NCBI GenBank assembly: GCA_947461985.1
Contig: CANHNT010000122.1
Location: forward strand, 1 to 6,095
Reading direction: 5' to 3'
DNA length: 6,095 nt
Source of the DNA: Bacteroidota bacterium
GTDB taxonomy: Bacteria; Bacteroidota; Bacteroidia; Chitinophagales; Chitinophagaceae
Shown here: positions 6,001 through 6,095 of the stretch, piece by piece
How the letters are laid out: each line of letters starts with the position of its first letter
Position numbering within the stretch: the stretch's first letter is position 1
Made by a program: the position numbers and the translations under genes
The notes under the pieces: generated by a model
What the model saw: only the letters and a program-made list of their open reading frames with translations
What the model was told of the DNA's origin: nothing
The model's database searches: none

Positions 6001-6031
6001 TTTGTTATAAATAAAAATAGAAGTATATTTG
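6001..6031 (+). promoter_or_regulatory. Consensus Bacteroidota promoter for the gene at 6059
   Basis: TTTG (6001-6004), exactly 19 nt, then TATATTTG (6024-6031). This is a full match to the primary-sigma consensus TTTG-N19-TAnnTTTG. Transcription would start a few nt downstream, giving a leader of roughly 20 nt before the ATG at 6059. It is the strongest promoter in the window and the best sequence evidence for the phylum. Confidence 0.82.
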
Positions 6032-6058
6032 CTTTACTTAAAAAAGTTAATAATTAAA

Positions 6059-6095
6059 ATGAAAAGATTATTAGGATTAAACGGATTGGTATTGG
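6059..6095 (+). CDS. Start of an unidentified gene, cut by the window edge
   Basis: Only 12 codons are visible: MKRLLGLNGLVL. A short basic start followed by hydrophobic residues would fit the beginning of a signal peptide or membrane anchor, but this is too little to identify the product. The call rests on the consensus promoter at 6001-6031 and the correctly spaced ATG. The preceding A-rich sequence has no Shine-Dalgarno site. Confidence 0.6.
   Translation, partial: MKRLLGLNGLVL

Overview
The window looks like a chromosomal segment of a Bacteroidota (Bacteroidetes/Flavobacteriia-type) bacterium. The DNA is AT-rich and genes lack strong Shine-Dalgarno sites. Several upstream regions carry the Bacteroidota -7 box TAnnTTTG, one of them with a TTTG -33 box at exactly 19 nt. 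The proteins (MoxR paired with a DUF58 protein, a YidC with a long periplasmic domain, a DUF2461 protein) are typical of that phylum. No species is claimed.

Layout, left to right. Minus strand, positions 1-2112: a moxR AAA+ ATPase gene (promoter near 2105-2112) is followed downstream by a DUF58/vWA-like gene that runs off the left edge. The two are separated by a ~590 bp cassette: a small four-helix-bundle (S23 / 23S rRNA intervening-sequence protein family) gene flanked by oppositely oriented arrays of a 7-bp unit (GATGTCR). The left arrays lie inside the open reading frame that leads into DUF58, so the usual DUF58 N-terminus is replaced by repeat-encoded sequence. Positions 2113-2390 hold no gene that I can support.

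Positions 2391-4216, minus strand: yidC (membrane protein insertase) with a clear terminator and a good -7 box. Positions 4342-5151, minus strand: a secreted, highly charged protein of unknown function with its own terminator. A 9-bp inverted repeat lies in the 84-bp divergent intergenic region. Positions 5236-5898, plus strand: a DUF2461 protein. Positions 6001-6095: a near-ideal Bacteroidota promoter driving a gene of which only 12 codons are visible.

The moxR-DUF58 pair would normally work together, the ATPase acting on or with vWA-domain partners of the Bat-type envelope/stress operon. YidC is housekeeping for membrane protein insertion. The unusual part is the S23 cassette inside the moxR-DUF58 operon. 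It resembles the intervening sequences that carry S23 genes in some 23S rRNA genes, but here it sits in a protein operon. It appears to supply a new start codon for the downstream gene 4 nt after the S23 stop, and it places 7-bp repeats in the reading frame. Gain or loss of one repeat in the outer array would put a stop codon before the DUF58 core.
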